Shown piece after piece: positions 23,932 to 32,815 of a stretch of 64,000 bases of DNA; position 1 is the stretch's first letter, and the number at the start of each line of letters is the position of its first letter. Origin of the DNA: Paraburkholderia antibiotica (GTDB lineage: Bacteria > Pseudomonadota > Gammaproteobacteria > Burkholderiales > Burkholderiaceae); NCBI RefSeq assembly GCF_012927125.1, contig NZ_JABBFZ010000015.1, forward strand, positions 124,001 through 188,000. The letters are read 5' to 3'. The notes under the pieces are model-generated. The model did not search any database. It saw only the letters and a list, made by a program, of their open reading frames with translations, and was not told the DNA's origin. The translations under genes and the position numbers were made by a program.

Positions 23932-25257
23932 TCAGGCCGGCGCGTGCTCGCCGCCGAGCGGCTCGGCCGCCGTGTCGTCGACTGCCGGCACGTAGCGCAG
24001 CGCCGCGTCGCGATTGAGCACCCGATGCGCGCGCGCCCTGTCGATGTCGTTCTCCCACACGGCGACCACCACCGTCGCGACGCAGTTGCCGATCAGGTTG
24101 GTCAACGCACGAGCGATACCGACGAACCAGTCGACCGGCAGGATCAGCACGAGGCCGAGCACGGGGATCGCCGGAATCGCCGACAGGGTCGCCGCGAGAA
24201 TCACGATCGCCGAGCCCGGAATACCGTGCGCGCCCTTCGAGGTCACCAGCGACACCAGCACGACGACGATCAGGTCATGCATCGACAGCGGCGTATTGGT
24301 CGCCTGTGCGATGAAGATCACCGCGAGCGTCAGATAGATCGAAAAGCCGTCGAGGTTGAACGAGTAGCCGGTCGGAATCACGAGGCCGACCGTCGAATCC
24401 TTGACGCCCATCCATTCGAGCTTGCGCATGATCTGCGGCAGCACGGCGTCGGACGACGCGGTGCCGAGCACGATCGACAGTTCCTCGCGCAGGTAGCCGA
24501 TCAGCTTGAAGATGTTGAAGCCCGCAAGCCGCATCACGATGCCGAGCACCACCACCACGAACACCACGCAGCTCGCATAGAACACCAGCACCAGCATGCC
24601 GAGCTGCTTGAGCGATTCGACGCCGTAGGTGCCGGTCGTGAATGCGATCGCGCCGAGCACGCCGAGCGGCGCGAGCTTGATGATGAAGCTCATCACGCGG
24701 AAGAACACCTGCGCCAATTCATCGATCAAACCGCTCACCCGCTGCGCGCGCTTGCCGAGCAGCGACAGCGCCGAGCCGAACAGCACCGAGAACACGAGGA
24801 TCTGCAGGATGTCGCCGGTCGCGAACGCATTGAACGCGGTGTCGGGGATGATCTTCAGCAGGAAGGCCGCGGTGTCCTTCAGGCTCTTCGCGTTCTCGGT
24901 GTAGGTCGAGAGCGAAGCCGCGTCGAGCGAGTGCAGATTGATGTTCATGCCGACGCCGGGCCGCGTCGCATATGCGAGCACCGCGCCGATCACCAGCGCG
25001 ATCGTCGTCATCACCTCGAAGTAGACGACCGCCTTCAGGCCGACGCGCCCGACCTTGCGCAGGTCGCCCGCATGCGCCATGCCGCTCACGACGACGCAGA
25101 ACACGATCGGCCCGATCACCATCTTGATCAGCTTGAGGAAGCCGTCGCCGAGAGGACGCAACGACTGCGCGAAATGCGGAAAGGCGGCACCGAGCACGAT
25201 GCCGACCACGAGCGCGATGACGACCCGCCCGAATAGCGAATTGAAGAACTTCAACAC
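23932..25257 (-). CDS. dctA: C4-dicarboxylate transport protein DctA
   Basis: A 441-residue sodium- or proton-coupled dicarboxylate symporter (DAACS family) importing succinate, fumarate and malate. Helix-rich throughout, with the family blocks SSDAVLPQIMRKLEWMG, TGYSFNLDG and LVSLVTSKGAHGIPGSA. Start is a GTG at 25257 preceded by a perfect AGGAGG; no better ATG exists. The gene is divergent from a FadR-type GntR regulator, and an operator lies just downstream of its promoter, so local repression relieved by a carboxylate is likely. Confidence 0.94.
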   Translation of the reverse strand: MLKFFNSLFGRVVIALVVGIVLGAAFPHFAQSLRPLGDGFLKLIKMVIGPIVFCVVVSGMAHAGDLRKVGRVGLKAVVYFEVMTTIALVIGAVLAYATRPGVGMNINLHSLDAASLSTYTENAKSLKDTAAFLLKIIPDTAFNAFATGDILQILVFSVLFGSALSLLGKRAQRVSGLIDELAQVFFRVMSFIIKLAPLGVLGAIAFTTGTYGVESLKQLGMLVLVFYASCVVFVVVVLGIVMRLAGFNIFKLIGYLREELSIVLGTASSDAVLPQIMRKLEWMGVKDSTVGLVIPTGYSFNLDGFSIYLTLAVIFIAQATNTPLSMHDLIVVVLVSLVTSKGAHGIPGSAIVILAATLSAIPAIPVLGLVLILPVDWFVGIARALTNLIGNCVATVVVAVWENDIDRARAHRVLNRDAALRYVPAVDDTAAEPLGGEHAPA

Positions 25258-25302
25258 GGCTTCCTCCTGGTGACAGATATCTTTGGAATCACTTCTGTTC
25301 AG

Positions 25303-25359
25303 ACTGGTCCGACCAGTACTGTTATGCCGAATAGTAGGAAGCCGATATAGTGGCGTCAA
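25303..25359 (-). promoter_or_regulatory. dctA promoter with FadR/GntR-type operator at the transcription start
   Basis: On the minus strand TTGACG (25354-25359), a 17-base spacer and TACTAT (25331-25336) form a good promoter. Six to twenty bases past the expected start lies the perfect 15-bp palindrome ACTGGTC-C-GACCAGT (25303-25317), the TGGTNNNACCA form used by FadR-subfamily GntR repressors such as PdhR and LldR. Confidence 0.75.
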
Positions 25360-25495
25360 GGAATTGACGAACAGTGTTTACCCGTTGTTTTCGCGGCGAT
25401 TTTCGGGCCAGATTCGGGATCCGCGACGCGATGTCGCACGGTGTGTCAAACCGCGTATAGAATTCCGGTCAGACCACGTCACCGAGCGAACCGTC

Positions 25496-26182
25496 ATGAG
25501 AAACGTCCCGCATACCGTCACCGACGCGGCCATCGCGACCATTCGCGAGCGCATCGAAGCGGGCGTCTATCCGGTGGGCAGCCTGCTGCCGGCGCAGCGC
25601 CAGCTCTCGGACGAACTGTCGATCAGCCGCGCGTCGCTGCGCGAGGCGCTCTCCACGCTCGAAGCGCTCGGCCTGCTGATGATCCGCCCCGGCAAGGGCG
25701 TGTACGTCGAAAGCGCGCAGGCGAAGAACGCCCAGACATGGCGCTTCGCCGAGCAGTCGTCGCTGCCCGACACCTACCAGATGCGTTACGCGCTCGAAGG
25801 CTTCGTCGCGCGCATGGCGGTGCTCGCGGTCAGCAACGACGACCTCGCGTGGCTCGAAGACAACGTCACGGCGATGCAGAGCGCGCTCGCCGGCGACGAA
25901 CTCGACGAAGCCGCGCGGCTCGACTACGAGTTCCACATGCGCATCGTCAGCATCGCCGGCAATGCGGCGATCGAGTCGATCCTGCGCAGCAGCGCGGAAA
26001 TCATGAAGGAAAGCCAGCGGATGCCGTTCTATCGGCGCGAACGGGTGCTATCGACGTACGCCGAGCATCGCGCGATTCTGGACGCGCTGAAGGCGCGCGA
26101 TTCGCTCGCCGCGGGCAAGGCGATCGAGACGCACATTTCGAACGCCGCGCAGCGCGCCGGCGTCTATTTCCCGACGCCGTAA
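25496..26182 (+). CDS. GntR/FadR-subfamily regulator, likely of dctA
   Basis: A 228-residue regulator. The N-terminal winged helix (residues 8-75) shows VGSLLPAQRQLSDELSISRASLREALSTLEALGLL, and the C-terminal FCD domain has a metal/acid-binding pattern (DYEFHMRIVSIAGN near 145, AEHRAILDAL near 190, THISNA near 215). FCD regulators bind small carboxylates. The operator near the dctA start suggests it represses dctA, possibly sensing lactate, pyruvate or a C4 acid; the ligand is unknown. The ATG at 25496 gives the family N-terminus. Confidence 0.88.
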   Translation: MRNVPHTVTDAAIATIRERIEAGVYPVGSLLPAQRQLSDELSISRASLREALSTLEALGLLMIRPGKGVYVESAQAKNAQTWRFAEQSSLPDTYQMRYALEGFVARMAVLAVSNDDLAWLEDNVTAMQSALAGDELDEAARLDYEFHMRIVSIAGNAAIESILRSSAEIMKESQRMPFYRRERVLSTYAEHRAILDALKARDSLAAGKAIETHISNAAQRAGVYFPTP

Positions 26183-26243
26183 GCCCTGAGCCGTAAGCGG
26201 CATGCCATCGGTGCCGCTCCCGCAGACGTGTAAAAGACATAAA

Positions 26244-26271
26244 AAAAAGCCGCTCCGAAGAGCGGCTTTTT
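26244..26271. terminator. Bidirectional terminator between the GntR gene and gapA
   Basis: A perfect 12-bp stem, AAAAAGCCGCTC with GAGCGGCTTTTT, closes on CGAA. It sits between two converging genes. The stem core is identical to the purB-gntK terminator. Confidence 0.92.
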
Positions 26272-26294
26272 CGTGCGGCGTGATACCCGAAAAC

Positions 26295-27305
26295 TTACTT
26301 CGCGTTCGCGAGTGCGACAGCCGTGTCCAGCATGCGGTTCGAGAAGCCCCACTCGTTGTCGTACCAGCTCGACACCTTCACGAGACGGCCCGACACCTTG
26401 GTCAACGTTGCGTCGAACGTCGACGAAGCCGGGTTGTGGTTGAAGTCGATCGACACCAGCGGTGCGTCGTTGTAGCCGAGGATGCCCTTCAGCGCGCCCG
26501 TCGATGCTTCCTTCATGATCGCGTTGACTTCTTCGACGCTCGTGTCGCGCTTGGCGATGAACGACAGGTCGACGACCGACACGTTGATGGTCGGGACGCG
26601 AATCGCGTAGCCGTCCAGCTTGCCGTTCAGTTCCGGCAGCACGAGGCCGACCGCGGCAGCCGCACCCGTCTTCGTCGGGATCTGGCTATGCGTGGCCGAG
26701 CGTGCGCGGCGCAGGTCTTCGTGGTACACGTCGGTCAGCACCTGATCGTTCGTGTACGCGTGGATCGTCGTCATCAGACCGGTTTCGAGGCCGATCTTGT
26801 CGTTCAGCGGCTTGACCAGCGGTGCGAGACAGTTGGTCGTGCACGATGCGTTCGAGATCACCGTGTCCGATGCCTTCAGCACGTTGTGGTTCACGCCGTA
26901 GACGATCGTCGCGTCGACGTCCTTACCGCCCGGCGCCGAGATGATGACCTTCTTCGCGCCGCCCTTGATGTGCGCGCTCGCCTTTTCCTTGGTCGTGAAA
27001 AAGCCCGTGCACTCCAGCACGACGTCGACGCCCAGCTCGCCCCACGGCAGTTCGGCCGGGTTGCGGTTCGCCAGCACGCGGATCTTGTCGCCGTTCACGA
27101 CGAGGTAGTCGCCGTCCACCGTCACTTCGCCCGGGAACTTGCCGTGCGCGGTGTCGTACTGCGTCAGGTGGGCGTTGGTCTTCGCATCGCCCAGATCGTT
27201 GATGGCAACGATTTCGATATCGTGCTTCTTGCCGTTTTCATAGAAGGCGCGCAGGGTATTGCGGCCGATCCGGCCGTAGCCGTTGATTGCGACGCGAATC
27301 GTCAT
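26295..27305 (-). CDS. gapA: Glyceraldehyde-3-phosphate dehydrogenase, type I
   Basis: A 336-residue NAD-dependent GAPDH. The Rossmann loop NGYGRIGRN is at residues 8-16; the catalytic cysteine is Cys155 in SNASCTTNCLAP; the conserved WYDNEWGFSNRMLD closes the protein. Asp38-like NDLGD after strand 2 suits NAD. It follows transketolase by 98 bp on the same strand; both serve lower glycolysis and the pentose phosphate cycle, and Eda produces its substrate. Confidence 0.97.
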   Translation of the reverse strand: MTIRVAINGYGRIGRNTLRAFYENGKKHDIEIVAINDLGDAKTNAHLTQYDTAHGKFPGEVTVDGDYLVVNGDKIRVLANRNPAELPWGELGVDVVLECTGFFTTKEKASAHIKGGAKKVIISAPGGKDVDATIVYGVNHNVLKASDTVISNASCTTNCLAPLVKPLNDKIGLETGLMTTIHAYTNDQVLTDVYHEDLRRARSATHSQIPTKTGAAAAVGLVLPELNGKLDGYAIRVPTINVSVVDLSFIAKRDTSVEEVNAIMKEASTGALKGILGYNDAPLVSIDFNHNPASSTFDATLTKVSGRLVKVSSWYDNEWGFSNRMLDTAVALANAK

Positions 27306-27403
27306 GATTTATCTCCTGATGGCTAAAAAAACCTTTTTGTTCGTCCGACCGGCGGCGCTGCCGCGCGTCTGAAACCGACGCACGCGGCAACGCTCGACGC
27401 CGA

Positions 27404-29425
27404 TCAGCCGAGTGCGGTCTTGACCGTCGCGACCACGTTCTCGACGGTGAAACCGAAATACTTGAACAGCACGCCTGCCGGAGCCGATTCGCCGAACGTG
27501 TCGATCCCGACCACGCCGCCTTCCAGACCCACGTACTTGCGCCAGAAATCCGTCACGCCCGCTTCGATCGCGACGCGGCGCACGCCATGCGGCAGCACGC
27601 GTTCGCGGTACTCGGCGTCCTGTTTGTCGAACACCGTGGTCGACGGCATCGACACCACACGTGCCGCGATGCCTTCACGCGCGAGCGGCTCGACGGCCTT
27701 CATCGCGAGTTCGACTTCCGAACCGGTGGCGATCAGGATGATCTTGCGCGCGACGATTTCCTCGTCCCAGTCGCGCAGCACGTAGCCGCCCTTCTCGATG
27801 TTGGCGATCTGCGCGTCGGTGCGTTCGTTGAACTGCAGGTTCTGACGGCTGAAGATCAGGCACGACGGACCTTCGTGCTCGATCGCATGGGTCCAGGCCA
27901 CCGCGGTTTCGACCGTGTCGGCCGGACGCCACGTTTGCAGATTCGGGATCAGACGCAGGCTCGCGACGTGTTCGATCGACTGGTGGGTCGGGCCGTCTTC
28001 GCCGAGGCCGATCGAGTCGTGCGTGAACACGAAGATCGACTGCGACTTCATCAGCGCGGCGACGCGCAGCGCGTTGCGGCTGTAGTCCGAGAACGTCAGG
28101 AAGGTGCCGCCGAACGCCTTGTAGCCGCCATGCAGCGCGACGCCGTTGATCGCGGCGCTCATGCCGAATTCGCGCACGCCGTAGTTCACGTAGTTGCCGG
28201 CGGCACGGCCTTCGGCATTCACGCGCACCGGCTTGGCGGCCTTCCAGTTGGTCAGGTTCGAGCCGGTCAGGTCGGCGGAACCGCCGAGCAGTTCCGGCAG
28301 CACCGCCGACAGACCTTCGATGGCCTGCTGCGACGCCTTACGCGTCGCGACGGTTTCCGCGCGCTCGTTCGCGCCGGCGACGATGGCCTTCGCCTTCTCT
28401 TTCCAGTCGGCCGGCAGCTGCTTGTCGCTGCGGCGCTTGAATTCGGCTGCTTCCTGCGGGTACTTCGCCGCGTAGGCCGCGAACGCCTTGTCCCAGTCGG
28501 ATTCGAAGCGCGCACCCGCTTCCTTCGCATCCCACGCCGCGTAGACTTCCTGCGGAATCACGAACGGCTCCCACTTCCAGCCGATCGCCTCGCGGGTTGC
28601 CGCGATTTCCTTGTCGCCGAGCGGCGAGCCGTGCGAGTCGTGCGAGCCGGCCTTGGTCGGCGCGCCTTCGCCGATCACGGTCTTGCAGCAGATCAGCGTC
28701 GGCTTGTCCGACTGCTTCGCCTGTTTGATCGCCGCGTCGACCGCGTCGACGTCATGGCCGACCACGTTCGGGATCACGTTCCAGCCGTACGCTTCGAAGC
28801 GCTTCGGCGTGTCGTCGTGGAACCAGTGCACCACTTCGCCGTCGATCGAGATGCCGTTGTCGTCGTAGAACGCGATCAGCTTGTTCAGCTTCAGCACGCC
28901 CGCGAGCGAGCAGGCTTCATGCGAGATGCCTTCCATCAGGCAGCCGTCGCCGACGAACACGTAGGTGTGGTGATCGACGATCTTCGCGTCGGGCTTGTTG
29001 AATTCGGTGGCGAGCAGCGACTCGGCGAGCGCCATGCCGACCGCGTTAGCGAGACCCTGGCCGAGCGGGCCAGTGGTGGTCTCGACGCCCGGCGTAATGC
29101 CGTATTCCGGGTGACCCGGCGTCTTCGAATGGAGCTGGCGGAAGTTCTTCAGCTCTTCCATCGGCAGGTCGTAGCCGGTCAGGTGCAGCAGCGAGTACAG
29201 CAGCATCGAGCCATGACCGTTCGACAGGACGAAGCGGTCGCGGTCGGCCCAATGCGGGTTCTTCGGGTTATGGCGCAGATGACGCGACCACAGGGCGACG
29301 CCGATTTCGGCCATGCCCATCGGCATGCCGGGGTGACCGGAATTGGCCTTTTGAACGGCGTCCATGGACAACGCGCGGATTGCGTTGGCCATCAGGGAAG
29401 TGGGTGCGGGAGACGGGGTCGTCAT
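27404..29425 (-). CDS. tkt: Transketolase
   Basis: A 673-residue thiamine-diphosphate enzyme of the pentose phosphate pathway. The ThDP motif GDGCLMEGISHEA is clear, with SGHPGMPMGMAEIG at the N-terminal substrate site, and the pyrimidine-domain block FTHDSIGLGEDGPTHQSIEH. E. coli TktA is 663 residues. The start at 29425 (MTTPSPAPTSLMANAIRAL) is preferred over a longer Arg-rich frame. A gap of 321 bp (29426-29746) separates it from the divergent speE-like gene and contains two copies of CGCACGCGGCCGGG 22 bp apart (29641 and 29663). Confidence 0.97.
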   Translation of the reverse strand: MTTPSPAPTSLMANAIRALSMDAVQKANSGHPGMPMGMAEIGVALWSRHLRHNPKNPHWADRDRFVLSNGHGSMLLYSLLHLTGYDLPMEELKNFRQLHSKTPGHPEYGITPGVETTTGPLGQGLANAVGMALAESLLATEFNKPDAKIVDHHTYVFVGDGCLMEGISHEACSLAGVLKLNKLIAFYDDNGISIDGEVVHWFHDDTPKRFEAYGWNVIPNVVGHDVDAVDAAIKQAKQSDKPTLICCKTVIGEGAPTKAGSHDSHGSPLGDKEIAATREAIGWKWEPFVIPQEVYAAWDAKEAGARFESDWDKAFAAYAAKYPQEAAEFKRRSDKQLPADWKEKAKAIVAGANERAETVATRKASQQAIEGLSAVLPELLGGSADLTGSNLTNWKAAKPVRVNAEGRAAGNYVNYGVREFGMSAAINGVALHGGYKAFGGTFLTFSDYSRNALRVAALMKSQSIFVFTHDSIGLGEDGPTHQSIEHVASLRLIPNLQTWRPADTVETAVAWTHAIEHEGPSCLIFSRQNLQFNERTDAQIANIEKGGYVLRDWDEEIVARKIILIATGSEVELAMKAVEPLAREGIAARVVSMPSTTVFDKQDAEYRERVLPHGVRRVAIEAGVTDFWRKYVGLEGGVVGIDTFGESAPAGVLFKYFGFTVENVVATVKTALG

Positions 29426-29746
29426 GTCGAGTCCGGAGACAGAGTCAGAAGGCAGTGCGCGCTTGAGGCCCGGAAGCTCGGCCGCCAGTTCGCTTCGGCG
29501 CACGATGCGGCGCCGGAAGACGCGAAACGGGCAGAGCAAACGGACAAGGCTGAAAGCGTCACATTCTAGCAGAAGGTTAACCCCGAGCCGCCCGGAAAGC
29601 CGCCCAGCCGCCTGTTTCGGTGCGGTTCAGTGTGGTCCGGCGCACGCGGCCGGGTGGTTCAGCGCACGCGGCCGGGCGCGGGCGCGCCGCGGCCTCTACA
29701 ATTCGGGCACCTGCTCCCGCCACGCTCCCGACCGAGCCCGTCCGCC

Positions 29747-30730
29747 GTGAATCCGCCCCTGCTGTTCCAGCCCAGTCCCGATGCCGTCTACGGCTTTCCG
29801 CGCGCGCGCCTCGTCGAGCGTGTCGAGTCGCGTTATCAGACCATCGAAATCTGGGACACGCCGCAGCTCGGTGCGCTGTTCACGCTCGACGGCCGGCCGA
29901 TGACCTCCGCCGGCGACGAATTCATCTATCACGAGTGCATGGTGCATCCGGCCGCGCTCGCGCATCCGGCGCCGCGCGCGGCGCTCGTGCTCGGCGGCGG
30001 CGATGGCGGCGCCGCGCGGCAGTTGCTGAAGCATCCGGGCATCGAGCGCATCGTCGTCGCGGAGCTGGATGCCGAAGTCGTGCGCCTCACGCGCCAGTAT
30101 CTGCCCGACGTGCAGGGCGGTGCGTTCGACGATCCGCGCGTCGAACTGGTGATCGGCGATGCGGCGGATTATGTCGCGGCGCTGGCGGCGGCCACGGCGA
30201 CCGATGCACCCGCGAACACGACGACGAAAATCGCGGCAGCCGCACCGGGCGCAGCACGCGAAGGAACGCCCCAGCCCGCCTCCGCCACGCCACCCGAAGC
30301 CCCCCGCTTCGACCTCGTCGTGTTCGATCTGACGCCGCCCGATTCGCCCGCCGCCGGCCTCTACACGCCCGCCTTCTACGCGCAACTGAAGCGCGTGCTG
30401 AGCGCCGACGCCGCGCTGTCGCTGCATCTGGGCTCGCCGTATTTCCACGCGCCGCGCATCGCCGGCCTGCTCGACGATCTGCGCGCGAGCTTCGCGCACG
30501 TGCGCATGCTGAGCACCTTCGTGCCGCTATACGGCTCGCTGTGGACGATGGCGATCGCCAGCGCCACGCTCGACCCCGCCGCGCTCACCGCCACCACGCT
30601 CGCCGAACGCGTCGCCGCGCGCGGGATCGACTCGCTACGGCACTACGAACCGGCCCTGCATGCGGGGCTATTCTCGGCAACGCGGTCGGTGCGCGATAAA
30701 CTGAGCCCATTGCCGAAGCTATCCCGTTGA
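29747..30730 (+). CDS. speE: Spermidine-synthase-like aminopropyltransferase
   Basis: A 327-residue spermidine-synthase-fold methyltransferase relative. The SAM-type loop LVLGGGDGGAARQLLKH, the gate-keeping residues in YQTIEIWD, EFIYHECMVHPAA and VELVIGDAADYVAAL are family features; the catalytic-aspartate region reads FDLVVFDLTPPD. Between these two last blocks an Ala/Thr/Pro-rich insert of about 40 residues replaces a short loop. The start is taken as GTG at 29747 (VNPPLLFQPSPD); the frame upstream is repeat-derived. No speD or speA is adjacent, so substrate identity (putrescine or another) is open. Confidence 0.82.
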   Translation: MNPPLLFQPSPDAVYGFPRARLVERVESRYQTIEIWDTPQLGALFTLDGRPMTSAGDEFIYHECMVHPAALAHPAPRAALVLGGGDGGAARQLLKHPGIERIVVAELDAEVVRLTRQYLPDVQGGAFDDPRVELVIGDAADYVAALAAATATDAPANTTTKIAAAAPGAAREGTPQPASATPPEAPRFDLVVFDLTPPDSPAAGLYTPAFYAQLKRVLSADAALSLHLGSPYFHAPRIAGLLDDLRASFAHVRMLSTFVPLYGSLWTMAIASATLDPAALTATTLAERVAARGIDSLRHYEPALHAGLFSATRSVRDKLSPLPKLSR

Positions 30731-30847
30731 GGCTATCCCGTAGCGCGTGAAGCCACGGTGAGATCCGGTTCGAGCGATGCCGCCATGCGGCCGCCGGACC
30801 CGACTCTCAGCCAGCGTTGCGCCCACCCACGAAATCCGGAGAACTCG

Positions 30848-31261
30848 ATGACCGCCTCCCGCCCCGCCGGCGTGCCCTGGCTAACCCCCTATCTGACGGT
30901 GCGCGACGCGCGCGCGTCGACGGCGTTTTTCTCGGCGGCGTTCGGTTTCGAAGTGCGCGACAGCGTGCAGGACGACGGCGCCGTGATGCACGTCGAGATG
31001 ACCTACCAGGGCCAGTTGATCGTGATGTTCGCGCCCGAAGGCGCGTTCGGCTCGACCGCGCGCACGCCGAAGAGCGCGGGCGCGATCGCGCCGCAATCGT
31101 TTTACGTCTATGTCGAGGACGTCGACGCCGTGTATGCGCGCGCGCTCGCCGCTGGCGCGAAATCGCTGAGCGAGCCGCAGGATCAGTTCTGGGGCGATCG
31201 CTTCGCGCAGGTCGAGGATATCGACGGCTACCGCTGGGCGCTCGCGCGCCATCTTTCCTGA
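30848..31261 (+). CDS. VOC-family (glyoxalase-like) protein
   Basis: A 137-residue vicinal-oxygen-chelate protein of the PhnB/bleomycin-resistance-like type. WLTPYLTVRDARASTAFFSAAFGFEV opens the first beta-alpha-beta-beta-beta unit and FYVYVEDVDAVYARALAAGAKSL plus DRFAQVEDIDGYRWALA form the second. It may act in metal-dependent isomerisation or resistance but no substrate is inferred. ATG at 30848 gives the normal N-terminus. It lies 20 bp ahead of rsmE, likely in one transcript. Confidence 0.85.
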   Translation: MTASRPAGVPWLTPYLTVRDARASTAFFSAAFGFEVRDSVQDDGAVMHVEMTYQGQLIVMFAPEGAFGSTARTPKSAGAIAPQSFYVYVEDVDAVYARALAAGAKSLSEPQDQFWGDRFAQVEDIDGYRWALARHLS

Positions 31262-31281
31262 GTTCATTGAATCTTTCGTCG

Positions 31282-32022
31282 ATGCCCCGTTTTTTTGTTG
31301 CCGCACCGCTTTATCCCGACGACGTCGTCGCACTGCCCGACGACGTCGTTCGTCACGTGCTCGTGCTGCGCTTGCAGCCGGGCGATTCGATCGCACTTTT
31401 CAACGGCGAAGGCGGTGAGTACGACGCCGAACTCGTCGAGGTCGAGCGTCGCTCGGCGCGCGTGCGGCTGCGTCAATTCCGCGACGTCGAGGTCGAGCCG
31501 CCGTATCGGCTGACGCTCGCGCAAGGCATCGCCGGCGGCGACAAGATGGACTGGCTGATCGAGAAGGCGGTCGAGCTCGGCGCGTCGGGCTTCGTGCCGC
31601 TCGCGACCGCGCGCAGCGTCGTGCGCCTGAGCGGCGAGCGCGCGCAGCGGCGCCAGCAGCACTGGCAAGGCGTGGTGCGGGCGTCGTGCGAGCAGTGCGG
31701 GCGCAATCGGCTGCCGGACGTGCAGCCCGTGCAGGACATCGACAGTTGGCTCGACGCGTTGCCGCGCGAACCCGAGGCCGGCGAACTGCGCCTGCTGCTG
31801 TCGCCGCGCGCGAGCATCAGCTTCACGGCGTTGCCCGACGCGCCGCCAGAAGGCCGCGTCACGCTGCTGATCGGCCCCGAAGGCGGCCTTTCCGGCGACG
31901 AAGAAGCCGCGGCCGTCGAGCGCGGCTTTACCGCCGTGGGCCTCGGGCCTCGCGTGCTGCGGACCGAAACCGCGGGAATCGCGGTGCTGGCGGCACTCGC
32001 GGCGCGTTGGGGCGGCTGGTAA
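31282..32022 (+). CDS. rsmE: 16S rRNA (uracil-1498-N3)-methyltransferase
   Basis: A 246-residue SPOUT methyltransferase that methylates U1498 of 16S rRNA. The N-terminal PUA-like region (MPRFFVAAPL, DDVVRHVLVLRLQPGD, FNGEGGEYDA) precedes DWLIEKAVELGASGFVPLAT and the trefoil-knot SAM site LLIGPEGGLSGDEEAAA with VLRTETAG near the end. All are RsmE hallmarks. ATG at 31282. A strong terminator follows. Confidence 0.95.
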   Translation: MPRFFVAAPLYPDDVVALPDDVVRHVLVLRLQPGDSIALFNGEGGEYDAELVEVERRSARVRLRQFRDVEVEPPYRLTLAQGIAGGDKMDWLIEKAVELGASGFVPLATARSVVRLSGERAQRRQQHWQGVVRASCEQCGRNRLPDVQPVQDIDSWLDALPREPEAGELRLLLSPRASISFTALPDAPPEGRVTLLIGPEGGLSGDEEAAAVERGFTAVGLGPRVLRTETAGIAVLAALAARWGGW

Positions 32023-32110
32023 ATCGGCGCTCATCCGCTGTAGTAACCGTTTGCCTCGCTGGGCGCCGGATCGCTCGATACGGCCAGCGTTGCCACACAA
32101 GCGCGTGTTC

Positions 32111-32154
32111 AAAAGCAAAAGGCCCGCCGATTGGCGGGCCTTTTGCTTTCTTTT
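32111..32154. terminator. Strong bidirectional terminator after rsmE and barstar
   Basis: A perfect 17-bp stem, AAAGCAAAAGGCCCGCC with GGCGGGCCTTTTGCTTT, closes on a GATT loop and ends in CTTTT. It lies between converging rsmE and the barstar gene. Confidence 0.92.
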
Positions 32155-32238
32155 GCCGCGAATTACCAGGCGGTTCGCTTCCGGATACACCGCAAATACA
32201 AGCGGCAGTGCGCAAACAGGCTAAATTAGCCCGCCCAC

Positions 32239-32799
32239 TCACACAAACGAATAGAACACCCGGAACGCGACCTTACGCTCGGCCCAGAACTCGGCCGCCT
32301 CGCGGAACACGTCGAGCAGCGTCTCGCGCCCTTCCTTGTCGAATTTCTGCGCGACCGGCAGCTGTTCGAGGACGATCACGAAGCCCGGCTGCGCGCCCGC
32401 CTTGTGCACGAGGTCGGTCAGGCAGTCGTAGAGCGCGTCGTAGTTCTTGCCGAAATGCTTCGGAAACAGGAACGATGTCGCGATCGTCTCCAGTACTTCC
32501 TGCTTCGAGGCCGCATTCGCGCAGTACGCGTACAGAAAATGCTGACCCAGCTGGTTGGCTTCGTCGGCGAGATCCTGCACGCGAAACGCGCGGATCGATT
32601 GCACGATGTTCGGTCGCACGCTCCTGAAAAGGCTCATGGGCTCCTCGTTCGATGAAACCACCGTGCCAGCCTCGCTTTGCGTGTCGCGGCCCTGCTCGTC
32701 GGCACGCATCTTCATGACGCGTTGGAACAAATTGCCGTCGCCGGCCGCGAAAAGATCCGTCGCGACTCCGGAATCGTGCGCGTAGATGTTGTCGCTCAT
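32239..32799 (-). CDS. Barstar-family ribonuclease inhibitor with N-terminal extension
   Basis: A 186-residue protein whose C-terminal half is a barstar domain: FLFPKHFGKNYDALYDCLTDL holds the RNase-contacting aspartates (Asp121 and Asp125, equivalent to barstar Asp35 and Asp39), and VIVLEQL gives Glu145. Barstar itself is about 90 residues; the first 54 residues here are extra and polar, before an internal Met55 (MSLFRSVRPN) that could be an alternative start. It should protect the cytoplasm from the RNase encoded immediately upstream. ATG at 32799 is one of two close candidates (32808 also). The RNase stop lies 8-17 bp upstream, so translation is probably coupled. Confidence 0.9.
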   Translation of the reverse strand: MSDNIYAHDSGVATDLFAAGDGNLFQRVMKMRADEQGRDTQSEAGTVVSSNEEPMSLFRSVRPNIVQSIRAFRVQDLADEANQLGQHFLYAYCANAASKQEVLETIATSFLFPKHFGKNYDALYDCLTDLVHKAGAQPGFVIVLEQLPVAQKFDKEGRETLLDVFREAAEFWAERKVAFRVFYSFV

Positions 32800-32815
32800 G
32801 CCGTTCATCCCGATG

